DNA from: an uncultured bacterium
Lineage (GTDB): Bacteria > Pseudomonadota > Gammaproteobacteria > Burkholderiales > Burkholderiaceae_E
Length of the DNA: 6,555 nucleotides
Assembly: GCA_903864485.1 (NCBI GenBank)
Contig: CAIPGD010000061.1
Span: 1-6,555, forward strand
Reading direction: 5' to 3'
Shown here: positions 1 through 5,720 of the stretch, one piece after another
Position numbering within the stretch: position 1 is the first letter of the stretch
Layout of the letters: every line of letters begins with the position of its first letter
Notes under the pieces: model-generated
Told to the model about the DNA's origin: nothing
Database searches by the model: none
Seen by the model: only the letters and a program-made list of their open reading frames with translations
Made by a program: the position numbers and the translations under genes

Positions 1-625
1 GATTCAGGTGGGAAACCATGCGCCAAAACGGCGGGAGCGTCTGGACCGAATAAAAGACGCCCGACAAGAAGGTCGCGGGCATCACGATGAAATTTTGAAA
101 TGCTGCGATCTGATCGAATTTTTCGGCCCAAAGCCCAGCAAACAGCCCGATTGTACCGAGGATCGCACTGCCCAAAACGGCAAAGACCAGGATCCCGACC
201 GGCGCTGCGTATTGCAGGTCTGCGAACCCTAGCGTGGTCAGCAGCAAACCGAGGCCGACAACGAGTCCACGAACCATGGAGGCAGCCACGTAAGCTGCAA
301 AAAACTCCCAGTGCGCGAGGGGCGTCAACAGAATGAACACCAGGTTGCCGGTGATCTTGGATTGAATCAGCGACGAAGAGCTGTTGGCGAAGGCATTCTG
401 CAAGACCGACATCATGATCAGGCCTGGAATCAAGAACGCGGTGTAGCCCACGCCCGGAAAAATATCCAGACGCCCCTCAAGAACATGGGCAAAAACGAGC
501 AGATAGAGCACTGCAGTCAACATCGGCGCCACAACGGTCTGCACGGCCACTTTCCAGAACCGCAGCAACTCCTTCTTGAACAGCGTCTGCAAACCAACAG
601 ACCAGACACGGCGCAGCACGGTCAT
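1..625 (-). CDS. ABC-2 type transporter permease, YadH-like (3' end missing, runs off left edge)
   Basis: This is the inner-membrane permease subunit of an ABC-2 family exporter, partner of the ATPase encoded just upstream. The frame is open from the ATG at 625-623 to the window edge, giving 208 residues; E. coli YadH has about 256, so roughly 45-50 C-terminal residues lie outside. About five hydrophobic segments are visible, near residues 27-50, 60-80, 110-135, 140-165 and 170-190. Family-typical pieces are FLIPGLIMMSVLQNAFAN (about 77-94) and the C-terminal FLSGVFYSVQTLPPFW and SHLN, which match YadH closely. The start is fixed by an ATGA overlap with the ATPase stop and an ideal AGGAGG. 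The substrate is unknown: this family includes NodJ/DrrB-like polysaccharide, lipid and drug exporters, and an envelope substrate is only an inference from the Mla context. Confidence 0.93.
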   Translation of the reverse strand, partial: MTVLRRVWSVGLQTLFKKELLRFWKVAVQTVVAPMLTAVLYLLVFAHVLEGRLDIFPGVGYTAFLIPGLIMMSVLQNAFANSSSSLIQSKITGNLVFILLTPLAHWEFFAAYVAASMVRGLVVGLGLLLTTLGFADLQYAAPVGILVFAVLGSAILGTIGLFAGLWAEKFDQIAAFQNFIVMPATFLSGVFYSVQTLPPFWRMVSHLN

Positions 626-1548
626 GGCTTGACCTCCTGGGCCACCAGCCGCAAAAAGACATCCTCAAGATCAGGCTGCATCAGTTCAATCTCGAGAATA
701 CGACTGCCCCAAACCCGGATCGCAGCCAGCATGGATTCGACCTCGGCATAGTCATCCACGCGCAACGTGATTGACTCGGCGCCCGAGGCTGGACTGACCC
801 GCAGGGCTTCGAGTGCAGGGGGCAATGAGCCTTCCAGTCGCAATTGGAGACGCCCGCCTGCAAATCGCTGGAGCAAGCTCGAAGTGGCCTCAAGCGCAAT
901 CACCCGACCACCCCGCAGCAAGGCAAGGCGCCCGCAGAGGGCTTGCGCCTCTTCCAGGTAATGGGTCGTCAACACAATGGTGTGACCCTGCTGGTTAAGC
1001 GAGCGAATGAATTGCCAAAGTGTCTGGCGCAACTCGACATCCACGCCAGCCGTTGGTTCGTCCAGGATGATCACGGGTGGTCGATGCACCAAAGCTTGCG
1101 CAATCAGGACCCTTCGCTTCATGCCCCCTGAGAGTGCCCGCATGTTGGTGTTGGCTTTATCGGAGAGGCCAAGTCCCTGCAGGACTTCATCGATCCAGGG
1201 GTCGTTGTTACGCAGGCCGTAGTAGCCCGATTGCAAGCGCAGAATTTCGCGAACCGTAAAAAACGGATCAAACACCAGCTCCTGCGGAACAACCCCAAGC
1301 GCCGCCCGTGCCGCCCGAAAATCCCGCTCGACATCGTGCCCCATGACCAACGCCCGACCCGAATTCGCGCGGACCAGACCTGCAATAATCGATATTAGGG
1401 TGGTTTTGCCAGCCCCGTTAGGACCCAGCAGACCAAAAAATTCACCGGGTTCAATGCGCAAGGAAATCCCATCGAGCGCCGTGAATTGATCGTAGCGTTT
1501 GACCAGGTTCGCGACTTCGATCGCGGCGGCCCCAGGGCTAGGTGCCAT
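622..1548 (-). CDS. ABC transporter ATP-binding protein, YadG-like (ABC-2 exporter)
   Basis: This is the cytoplasmic ATPase that powers the ABC-2 permease encoded next. At 308 residues it equals the length of E. coli YadG. Visible motifs are Walker A GPNGAGKT (42-49), Q-loop Gln89, signature LSGGM (139-143), Walker B VIILDEP (159-165, catalytic Glu164), D-loop AGVD (167-170) and the switch His196. After residue 215 comes the C-terminal accessory region usual for ABC-2 exporter ATPases, ending PDLEDVFLRLV. The ATG is three bases after the mlaB stop; a GAGG sits very close to it (2-5 bases), so reinitiation after mlaB is likely. The gene overlaps the permease by four bases. It is distinct from MlaF: it has GPNGAGKT and LDEPTAGVD where MlaF has GGSGSGKT and YDEPFAGLD. 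The substrate cannot be read from the sequence. Confidence 0.95.
   Translation of the reverse strand: MAPSPGAAAIEVANLVKRYDQFTALDGISLRIEPGEFFGLLGPNGAGKTTLISIIAGLVRANSGRALVMGHDVERDFRAARAALGVVPQELVFDPFFTVREILRLQSGYYGLRNNDPWIDEVLQGLGLSDKANTNMRALSGGMKRRVLIAQALVHRPPVIILDEPTAGVDVELRQTLWQFIRSLNQQGHTIVLTTHYLEEAQALCGRLALLRGGRVIALEATSSLLQRFAGGRLQLRLEGSLPPALEALRVSPASGAESITLRVDDYAEVESMLAAIRVWGSRILEIELMQPDLEDVFLRLVAQEVKP
633..638 (-). promoter_or_regulatory. Strong Shine-Dalgarno of the exporter permease
   Basis: AGGAGG (continuing as AGGAGGT) lies in the last codons of the ATPase gene, seven bases before the permease ATG at 625-623. It is the only near-perfect ribosome binding site I see in the operon. 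It confirms the permease start and suggests strong independent initiation as well as coupling through the ATGA overlap. Confidence 0.85.
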
Positions 1549-1551
1549 GCC

Positions 1552-1848
1552 TCAGGCGACCCTACCCAAGAGCAAACCGTCGGCGCCATATAAGGAGGCA
1601 AGTTTGACGAGCTTGTCAGGCAGGTTCTTAAGGACAATCGAGACGCCCGCCGCCTGAGCGCAACGCAATGCGCCCAGCAACACCACGACCGCCGATGAAT
1701 CAAAACGATCCAGGGCCGAACAATCGATCAGGGCTGAGTCGCCTTTGGGGCTGCGCCCCTGCGCCGCGATCGCGCCCTCGAGCCGAGCAATCCAGAGCGG
1801 CGCCTCTTCATGTCTTAACTGCGCGGGTAGCGCAAGGGGTTCAGCCAC
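1552..1848 (-). CDS. mlaB: MlaB-like STAS-domain protein of the Mla complex
   Basis: This small cytoplasmic protein (98 residues, one STAS domain) is expected to bind MlaF and support assembly and activity of the MlaFEDB transporter. The STAS core reads ALIDCSALDRFDSSAVVVLL (39-58), followed by a conserved C-terminal SLYGADGLL. DSS (50-52) corresponds to the loop where E. coli MlaB has VDTGG, so Ser51 probably takes the place of the functionally important Thr52. The start is a GTG (1848-1846) overlapping the mlaC stop by eight bases; no clear Shine-Dalgarno is seen, so translation probably depends on coupling. STAS domains are weakly conserved, so the name rests on the position inside a complete mla operon as much as on sequence. 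Confidence 0.88.
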   Translation of the reverse strand: MAEPLALPAQLRHEEAPLWIARLEGAIAAQGRSPKGDSALIDCSALDRFDSSAVVVLLGALRCAQAAGVSIVLKNLPDKLVKLASLYGADGLLLGRVA

Positions 1849-2590
1849 GGCGGGCGGCCGCCTGATCGTAGGCCCGGTTCTTTTCGACGAGCGTACGGAT
1901 CAAACCATCAATCCCATTGGCGGAGACTTCCTGCGCAAACTGATTGCGATAACTTTCCACGAGCCAGATACCGAGCACGTTGACGTCATAAATTTTCCAA
2001 CCTTCGGCGCTCCGCTGCAGTCGGTAATCGAGCTGGATGGGCTCGCTGCGGGGGCGCAGAATTTCGCTGCGCACGACGATCTCGGTATCCGCCGGGTCCG
2101 CCCGCAATGGCCGCAGGCGCAAGGTCACGTCGCGGGCACTTGAGAGCGCGCCGGAGTAGGTCCGGAGTAACAAGGCGCGGAATTCGGCCATCAGCTGCTT
2201 TTGCTGCTCGGGCGTGGCCTGGCGCCAGTTGCGGCCCACGGCGAGCGCGGTCATCCGCGCGAAATCCACCTTCGGCATCACGGTCGCGTCGACAAACTCT
2301 GCGACACGCCGCAAATCCCCGTTTTGGATGTCACGATCGGTCCGAATCCGCTCTAGCACATCATTACTGAGCCGCTGGACCATCAGATCCGGGGCTTCGA
2401 TCGCTCCGGCCACTCCTGCCGCTGACCCTGCCGCAGACCCCGCTGTACCACCGACCTGAGCGAGCGCTGGAGCCGATCCCACGAAACTGCCCGCCAAGCA
2501 GACACACCAAGTCAGTACCGCCAGTAATGACGATCGGACCACGACCGTCAGGCGACGTGCGTGCCAGGAACTTGTTTGGATACGAAACAT
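1841..2590 (-). CDS. mlaC: MlaC, periplasmic phospholipid-binding shuttle protein
   Basis: MlaC carries phospholipid through the periplasm between the outer-membrane MlaA complex and the inner-membrane MlaFEDB complex. The 249-residue protein has a long signal peptide: a basic N-region to about residue 19, a hydrophobic stretch 20-38, and a probable cleavage at ALA|Q (44/45). A Gly/Ala/Ser spacer (47-63, including a repeated GSAA) leads into the MlaC/Ttg2 fold from about residue 66. Typical elements are FVDATVMPKVDFARMT, TPEQQKQLMAEFRALLLRTY, and GWKIYDVNVLGIWLVESYRNQF near the C terminus. E. coli MlaC has 211 residues; the excess is mainly the signal peptide and spacer. The 54 bases after mlaA (2591-2644) show no terminator hairpin and only a weak AGAG-like ribosome site. 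The ATG at 2590 is the only Met before the mature domain, so the start is fairly safe. Confidence 0.95.
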   Translation of the reverse strand: MFRIQTSSWHARRLTVVVRSSLLAVLTWCVCLAGSFVGSAPALAQVGGTAGSAAGSAAGVAGAIEAPDLMVQRLSNDVLERIRTDRDIQNGDLRRVAEFVDATVMPKVDFARMTALAVGRNWRQATPEQQKQLMAEFRALLLRTYSGALSSARDVTLRLRPLRADPADTEIVVRSEILRPRSEPIQLDYRLQRSAEGWKIYDVNVLGIWLVESYRNQFAQEVSANGIDGLIRTLVEKNRAYDQAAARRG

Positions 2591-2644
2591 ATCGGTCAGG
2601 CTCTGAGAAGTTAAAAGTGGACGTGAATCAGGCTTGAGTCGGCC

Positions 2645-3493
2645 TCAGCGTCGCGAACCTTTCCGAGGACGGGGTGGTGGATCACCATCCCAAATCTGGG
2701 ATTCGCGACGTTGCAGGTAGGCATCCCGAATAAACAAATAACGGTCGATCGAAATTTCGTTAAAAAGTCGATCACCGCTCAGGACGCGGGCCCGCGCATC
2801 GACCAGTCGGGTTGTCATGATGGCATTTCGCGCTCCTGGGTCGGGTAAGGCCCGAAACGGATTGGCCTGAAGATCACCAGCGATGGTTCCCACCGCGTCG
2901 CGTACCGAGCCTGGCCCAAAGAGAGGCAAGACGAGGTAAGGCCCCTCGGGCAATCCCCAGCGTCCGAGCGTTTGCCCAAAATCTTCTTTGTGCTTAGGCA
3001 AGCCAAAGTCTGAGGCCAAATCGGCGATGCCCCCGAGGCCAAAGGTGGTGTTAATCGCGAACCGCAATGCATCCGAACCCGCATCGCGGGGCTTGCCCTG
3101 AAGCAGGTTATTGGTCGCGGTCCAGAGGTCGCCGACGTTGCCAAACACGTTACCGATGATTAAGCGAACCGGTGGTGGGACAACCGTGTCGTAACCCTTG
3201 GCGGCGGGTCGGATCAGCCAGTCATCCAACTGCTGATTGAACTCGAGCGTGACGCGATTGATCGGCTCGAACGGATCATTCACGGGTGGGACGTCGAAGT
3301 CATCATCTGACGCCTGGAGACCAACCCCTTCCTGGATGGGCGTCGTGGGCTCGACGTTCGTCTGGGCCAGCGACACTGGCTCAGTTGTCTCAACCGGCAA
3401 CGGCTGTGCATGCGCAGGTACCGCCCCAATCGCCCATAAGGCAAGGCAAGCTGAACTGCAAACGGCCGCGATTCGGCGACTCAAAAACGTCAT
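2645..3493 (-). CDS. mlaA: MlaA (VacJ family), outer-membrane component of the Mla pathway
   Basis: MlaA removes mislocalised phospholipids from the outer leaflet of the outer membrane and hands them to MlaC. The 282-residue protein begins with a signal peptide (RR at 6-7, hydrophobic part to about 25, probable cleavage AHA|Q at 29/30). An acidic, proline-rich linker (30-71) precedes the MlaA domain, which starts at NDPFEPINR (72-80). Family motifs follow: GNVFGNVGDLWTATNNLLQG (114-133), RFAINTTFGLGGIADLASDF (144-163), KHKEDFGQTLGRWGLPEGPY (167-186) and LVLPLFGPG. The C-terminal tail is basic and proline-rich. Unlike the E. coli lipoprotein, no good lipobox is visible: Cys12 and Cys16 lie before or inside the hydrophobic stretch. 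The gene starts with an ATGA overlap on mlaD. In E. coli mlaA lies apart from the mla operon; here it is inside. The usual porin partner is not in the window. Confidence 0.95.
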   Translation of the reverse strand: MTFLSRRIAAVCSSACLALWAIGAVPAHAQPLPVETTEPVSLAQTNVEPTTPIQEGVGLQASDDDFDVPPVNDPFEPINRVTLEFNQQLDDWLIRPAAKGYDTVVPPPVRLIIGNVFGNVGDLWTATNNLLQGKPRDAGSDALRFAINTTFGLGGIADLASDFGLPKHKEDFGQTLGRWGLPEGPYLVLPLFGPGSVRDAVGTIAGDLQANPFRALPDPGARNAIMTTRLVDARARVLSGDRLFNEISIDRYLFIRDAYLQRRESQIWDGDPPPRPRKGSRR

Positions 3494-3981
3494 GGCTTTG
3501 CCGCCTTACCCGAACCCGCCGACGATGGCTCGGCTGCCTTCGAATACAAAAACTGGCTGATGAGATTTTCTAATACGACCGCGGATTGTGTCATCCCAAT
3601 GGTCGACCCAGCGACCAGCATGCTCGCCTCGCCACCCGGTTCGAGGCCGATGTATTGCTCCCCAAGCAAGCCGGACGTCAAAATTTTGGCCGAGGTGTCC
3701 TTGGGAAACTGAAAGCGGCGATCGAGCGAAATCATGACCACGGCCTGATAGGTGCCGTCGTCAAAACTGATCGACTTGACCCGCCCTACCGTGACCCCCG
3801 CGCTCTTGACCGGTGCCCGGGGCTTGAGGCCACCCACGTTGTCGAAGCGGGCTCGAACGTCGAGTGCGTTGCCCAACTCAACGCCACCGAGGTTGGCTAC
3901 CCGAAACGCAAGAAACACCAGCGCGGCCGATCCTGCGAGTACAAACAGGCCAACCAGAAAATCCGTTTTTTTCCGATCCAT
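3490..3981 (-). CDS. mlaD: MlaD, MCE-domain phospholipid-binding subunit
   Basis: MlaD is anchored in the inner membrane with its MCE domain in the periplasm, where it is known to form a hexameric ring above MlaE that receives or passes phospholipid. The 163-residue protein has one N-terminal membrane helix (about 8-28), then an MCE domain (about 38-117) with PVKSAGVTVGRV (57-68) and the hallmark SGLLGEQYIGLEPGG (103-117). A hydrophobic helix (about 133-146, SAVVLENLISQFLY) corresponds to the pore-lining C-terminal helix of E. coli MlaD. It is followed by a low-complexity Ala/Ser/Gly/Lys tail (147-163). The protein is slightly shorter than the E. coli one (183). The start lies ten bases downstream of the mlaE stop codon, with GGGG and AGGA upstream as ribosome sites. 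Confidence 0.96.
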   Translation of the reverse strand: MDRKKTDFLVGLFVLAGSAALVFLAFRVANLGGVELGNALDVRARFDNVGGLKPRAPVKSAGVTVGRVKSISFDDGTYQAVVMISLDRRFQFPKDTSAKILTSGLLGEQYIGLEPGGEASMLVAGSTIGMTQSAVVLENLISQFLYSKAAEPSSAGSGKAAKP

Positions 3982-3990
3982 TCCTAACCC

Positions 3991-4791
3991 CTATCGCGTG
4001 CCAAACATCAACGCGGTCAACAAGAAATCAAGCGCCAACACGGCCAGTGAGGACACGACAACAGTCTTCGTGGTAGCGCGCGCCACGCCCTCAGGCGTTG
4101 GCACCGCATCCCAACCTGTCAATAACGCGACAAAACCTACGGTGATGCCAAAAACCACACTCTTAATGACCCCATTGACGATGTCGTCGACAAACTCGAC
4201 CCCACCCTGCATTTGCGACCAGAATGCGCCGTCGTCGACTCCAATCATCGGAACGCCAACCAGCCAACCCCCAAGAACGCCTACCGCTGAAAATAGGGCC
4301 GCCAGCAGAGGCATGCAAAGGATCGCGGCAGCAAACCGGGGGGCGAGGACGCGCTGAAACGGGTCAACCGCCATCATCTCCATCGCCGCCAGTTGCTCGC
4401 CCGCCTTCATCAGTCCAATCTCAGCCGTCAACGAAGTTCCAGCGCGTCCCGCGAATAAGAGGGCGGTCACCACAGGGCCAAGTTCGCGCACCAGCGACAG
4501 CGCCACAAGAACCCCGAGGGCCTGTTCGGCACCGTAGCGACGCAACGTATAGTAGCCCTGCAGGCCCAGCACAAAACCCACAAAAAGGCCCGAGACCATG
4601 ATGATCGCGACCGAGCGGTTACCCACAAAATGCATCTGGTCGATGACTAGACGCGGCCTTCCGAGTGCCATACCGCTCGCCGCCAACAGCCGAACGAAAT
4701 AACGCGCCGCGCGCCCGGTGTCGACGACGCCGAGGCGAAAACCGCGGCCCAAAGCTGCCACAGCGTCCAAGGCACGGATCGCCCAATTCAT
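3991..4791 (-). CDS. mlaE: MlaE, permease of the Mla phospholipid ABC transporter
   Basis: MlaE is the membrane-spanning subunit; two copies pair with two MlaF ATPases below and the MlaD hexamer above. The 266-residue protein (E. coli 260) starts with an amphipathic N-terminal region, followed by membrane segments around 60-80, 92-115, 150-180, 205-230 and 240-262. Very conserved stretches include RELGPVVTALLFAGRAGTSL (102-121) and EIGLMKAGEQLAAMEMMAVDP (124-144), the cytoplasmic part thought to couple to MlaF. The C-terminal end, from GWDAVPTPEGVARATT to LDFLLTALMFG, is almost the same as in E. coli MlaE. The ATG lies one base after the mlaF stop, and a GAGGG about 12 bases upstream, inside mlaF, can serve as ribosome site. 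Confidence 0.97.
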   Translation of the reverse strand: MNWAIRALDAVAALGRGFRLGVVDTGRAARYFVRLLAASGMALGRPRLVIDQMHFVGNRSVAIIMVSGLFVGFVLGLQGYYTLRRYGAEQALGVLVALSLVRELGPVVTALLFAGRAGTSLTAEIGLMKAGEQLAAMEMMAVDPFQRVLAPRFAAAILCMPLLAALFSAVGVLGGWLVGVPMIGVDDGAFWSQMQGGVEFVDDIVNGVIKSVVFGITVGFVALLTGWDAVPTPEGVARATTKTVVVSSLAVLALDFLLTALMFGTR

Positions 4792-4792
4792 C

Positions 4793-5665
4793 TCAGAGCT
4801 CCCTCAAACCCAAGTCTCGAGCCAACGACACTGCAGGATGATGAAAACGCACTGGGCCATCCCGCTGCGCATCAAAAAACTGTCGCGCGAAAGGGTCATC
4901 GCTGGCCCGAAGTTCGGACGGTGAGCCCTCGGCCACAATACGCCCGTTGCCCAGCAGGTAGACATGATCGGCAATCGCAAACGTTTCAGCCACATCATGC
5001 GTGACGAGGATCGAGGTTGCTCCCAAGGCGTCATTGAGTTCACGGATCAGGGTCGCGATCGTCCCCAGTGAGATCGGATCGAGACCGGCAAAGGGCTCGT
5101 CGTACAGGAGTAGTGGCGGATCTAGAGCCATCGAGCGCGCCAGTGCGACCCGTCGGGCCATCCCCCCGGATAGTTCGGAGGGCATCAGTTCGGCAGCGCC
5201 CCGTAAGCCCACCGCCTGTAATTTCAGCAACACCAGGTCACGCAAGGCGTGGGCCGGGAGGCGCGCATGTTCACGCAGTGGAAAGGCCACATTCTCAAAG
5301 ACCGAAAGATCGGTAAACAAGGCGCCGTGCTGGAACAGCATGCCCATGCGCCGGCGCATGTCGAAGAGTTCCTGGCGCTTGAGTTGACTCACATCGCGGC
5401 CTTCAAACAAGACCCGCCCCGCAGTCGGGGTGAGTTGCCCACCAAGCAAGCGCAGGATTGTCGTCTTGCCACTACCTGAGCCGCCCATCAAAGCGACAAC
5501 CTGGCCGCGGGCGAATTGCATGCCGACGCCATCGAGAATTAATCGACCCGCGGACGACGCTTGCTGATCGGGCGCGGGGTACGCGAAAGACACGCCGTCC
5601 AGGGCTGCGATCGCATCCGGCGGTGCAGCCAGCTTTGAGTCGGGGATCGGGTGGTTCGAAGTCAC
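4793..5665 (-). CDS. mlaF: MlaF, ATPase of the Mla phospholipid ABC transporter
   Basis: MlaF is the cytoplasmic ATPase driving MlaE, and it binds MlaB. The 290-residue protein has all catalytic motifs: Walker A GGSGSGKT (61-68), Q-loop Gln112 in MLFQHGALFTD, signature LSGGM (165-169), Walker B LLLYDEP (185-191, Glu190), D-loop GLDP (194-197) and switch His223. MPSELSGGMARR, NVAFPLREH and the C-terminal DGPVRFHHPA are characteristic of MlaF rather than other ABC ATPases. E. coli MlaF has 269 residues; the surplus is a longer N terminus (1-18) and an insertion rich in Gln, Ala and Ser (31-40) after the A-loop Tyr29. The start is a GTG (5665-5663); an in-frame TAG only 12 bases upstream rules out any earlier start. 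No Shine-Dalgarno is visible, and a -10-like hexamer lies six bases upstream. It is the first gene of the operon. Confidence 0.96.
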   Translation of the reverse strand: MTSNHPIPDSKLAAPPDAIAALDGVSFAYPAPDQQASSAGRLILDGVGMQFARGQVVALMGGSGSGKTTILRLLGGQLTPTAGRVLFEGRDVSQLKRQELFDMRRRMGMLFQHGALFTDLSVFENVAFPLREHARLPAHALRDLVLLKLQAVGLRGAAELMPSELSGGMARRVALARSMALDPPLLLYDEPFAGLDPISLGTIATLIRELNDALGATSILVTHDVAETFAIADHVYLLGNGRIVAEGSPSELRASDDPFARQFFDAQRDGPVRFHHPAVSLARDLGLREL

Positions 5666-5671
5666 GGGCGA

Positions 5672-5677
5672 ATTCTA
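5672..5677 (-). promoter_or_regulatory. Candidate -10 element of the mla operon promoter
   Basis: TAGAAT on the minus strand differs from the TATAAT consensus at one base and ends six bases before the mlaF GTG. Transcription would start at or within a base or two of the start codon, giving a leaderless mRNA. No good TTGACA-like -35 is found 16-18 bases upstream; that position is covered by part of the 14-bp repeat. Confidence 0.45.
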
Positions 5678-5681
5678 CCCG

Positions 5682-5709
5682 GACCGTTCTCGCTAGACCG
5701 TTCTCCCTA
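5682..5709. repeat. 14-bp tandem duplication in the mlaF-kdsD promoter region
   Basis: Two adjacent 14-base units (5682-5695 and 5696-5709) share 13 of 14 bases: GACCGTTCTCGCTA and GACCGTTCTCCCTA. The first ten bases are identical. The units fill the space between the two divergent -10 candidates, and the second one ends inside the kdsD -10. They could be a double regulator site or a recent slippage duplication. Confidence 0.8.
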
Positions 5710-5713
5710 TAAT
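5708..5713 (+). promoter_or_regulatory. Candidate -10 element of the kdsD promoter
   Basis: A perfect TATAAT lies seven bases before the kdsD ATG. The bases before the ATG show no Shine-Dalgarno, so the mRNA would start at or next to the ATG. The -35 position (about 5685-5690, CGTTCT) is far from consensus and lies in the first repeat unit, which could mean activator help or a weak promoter. Confidence 0.6.
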
Positions 5714-5720
5714 CCAACGC

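Larger units (their letters stand above)
1..5665 (-). other. Eight-gene mlaFEDACB-ABC exporter operon (continues past left edge)
   Basis: The junctions in transcription order are: mlaF/mlaE gap 1, mlaE/mlaD gap 9, mlaD/mlaA overlap 4, mlaA/mlaC gap 54, mlaC/mlaB overlap 8, mlaB/ATPase gap 3, and ATPase/permease overlap 4 bases. No terminator-like hairpin with a T-run is seen between genes, so a single transcript from the promoter region near 5670 is likely. The operon contains every dedicated Mla component, inner membrane to outer membrane, plus the extra exporter pair. Confidence 0.85.

Noticed and set aside
311..751. 146-codon open frame on the plus strand opposite the exporter genes
   Set aside because: Antisense to the conserved permease and ATPase, Gln/Arg/His-rich, no family features.
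1119..1385. Minus-strand 88-codon frame inside the exporter ATPase
   Set aside because: Same-strand out-of-frame shadow; the ATPase reading frame carries all ABC motifs in this stretch.
3490..3981. MlaD suspected truncated because it is shorter than the E. coli protein
   Set aside because: The MCE hallmark and the following hydrophobic helix are both present; only the flexible tail is shorter, and the stop overlaps mlaA in normal operon fashion.
3752..4357. 201-codon open frame on the plus strand opposite mlaD/mlaE
   Set aside because: Antisense to two well-conserved genes; the product is Thr/Pro/Arg-rich with no recognisable motif and no ribosome site of note.
4793..5665. Possible frameshift or earlier start of mlaF
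   Set aside because: The frame is intact through all ABC motifs and an in-frame TAG 12 bases upstream of the GTG excludes an earlier start.
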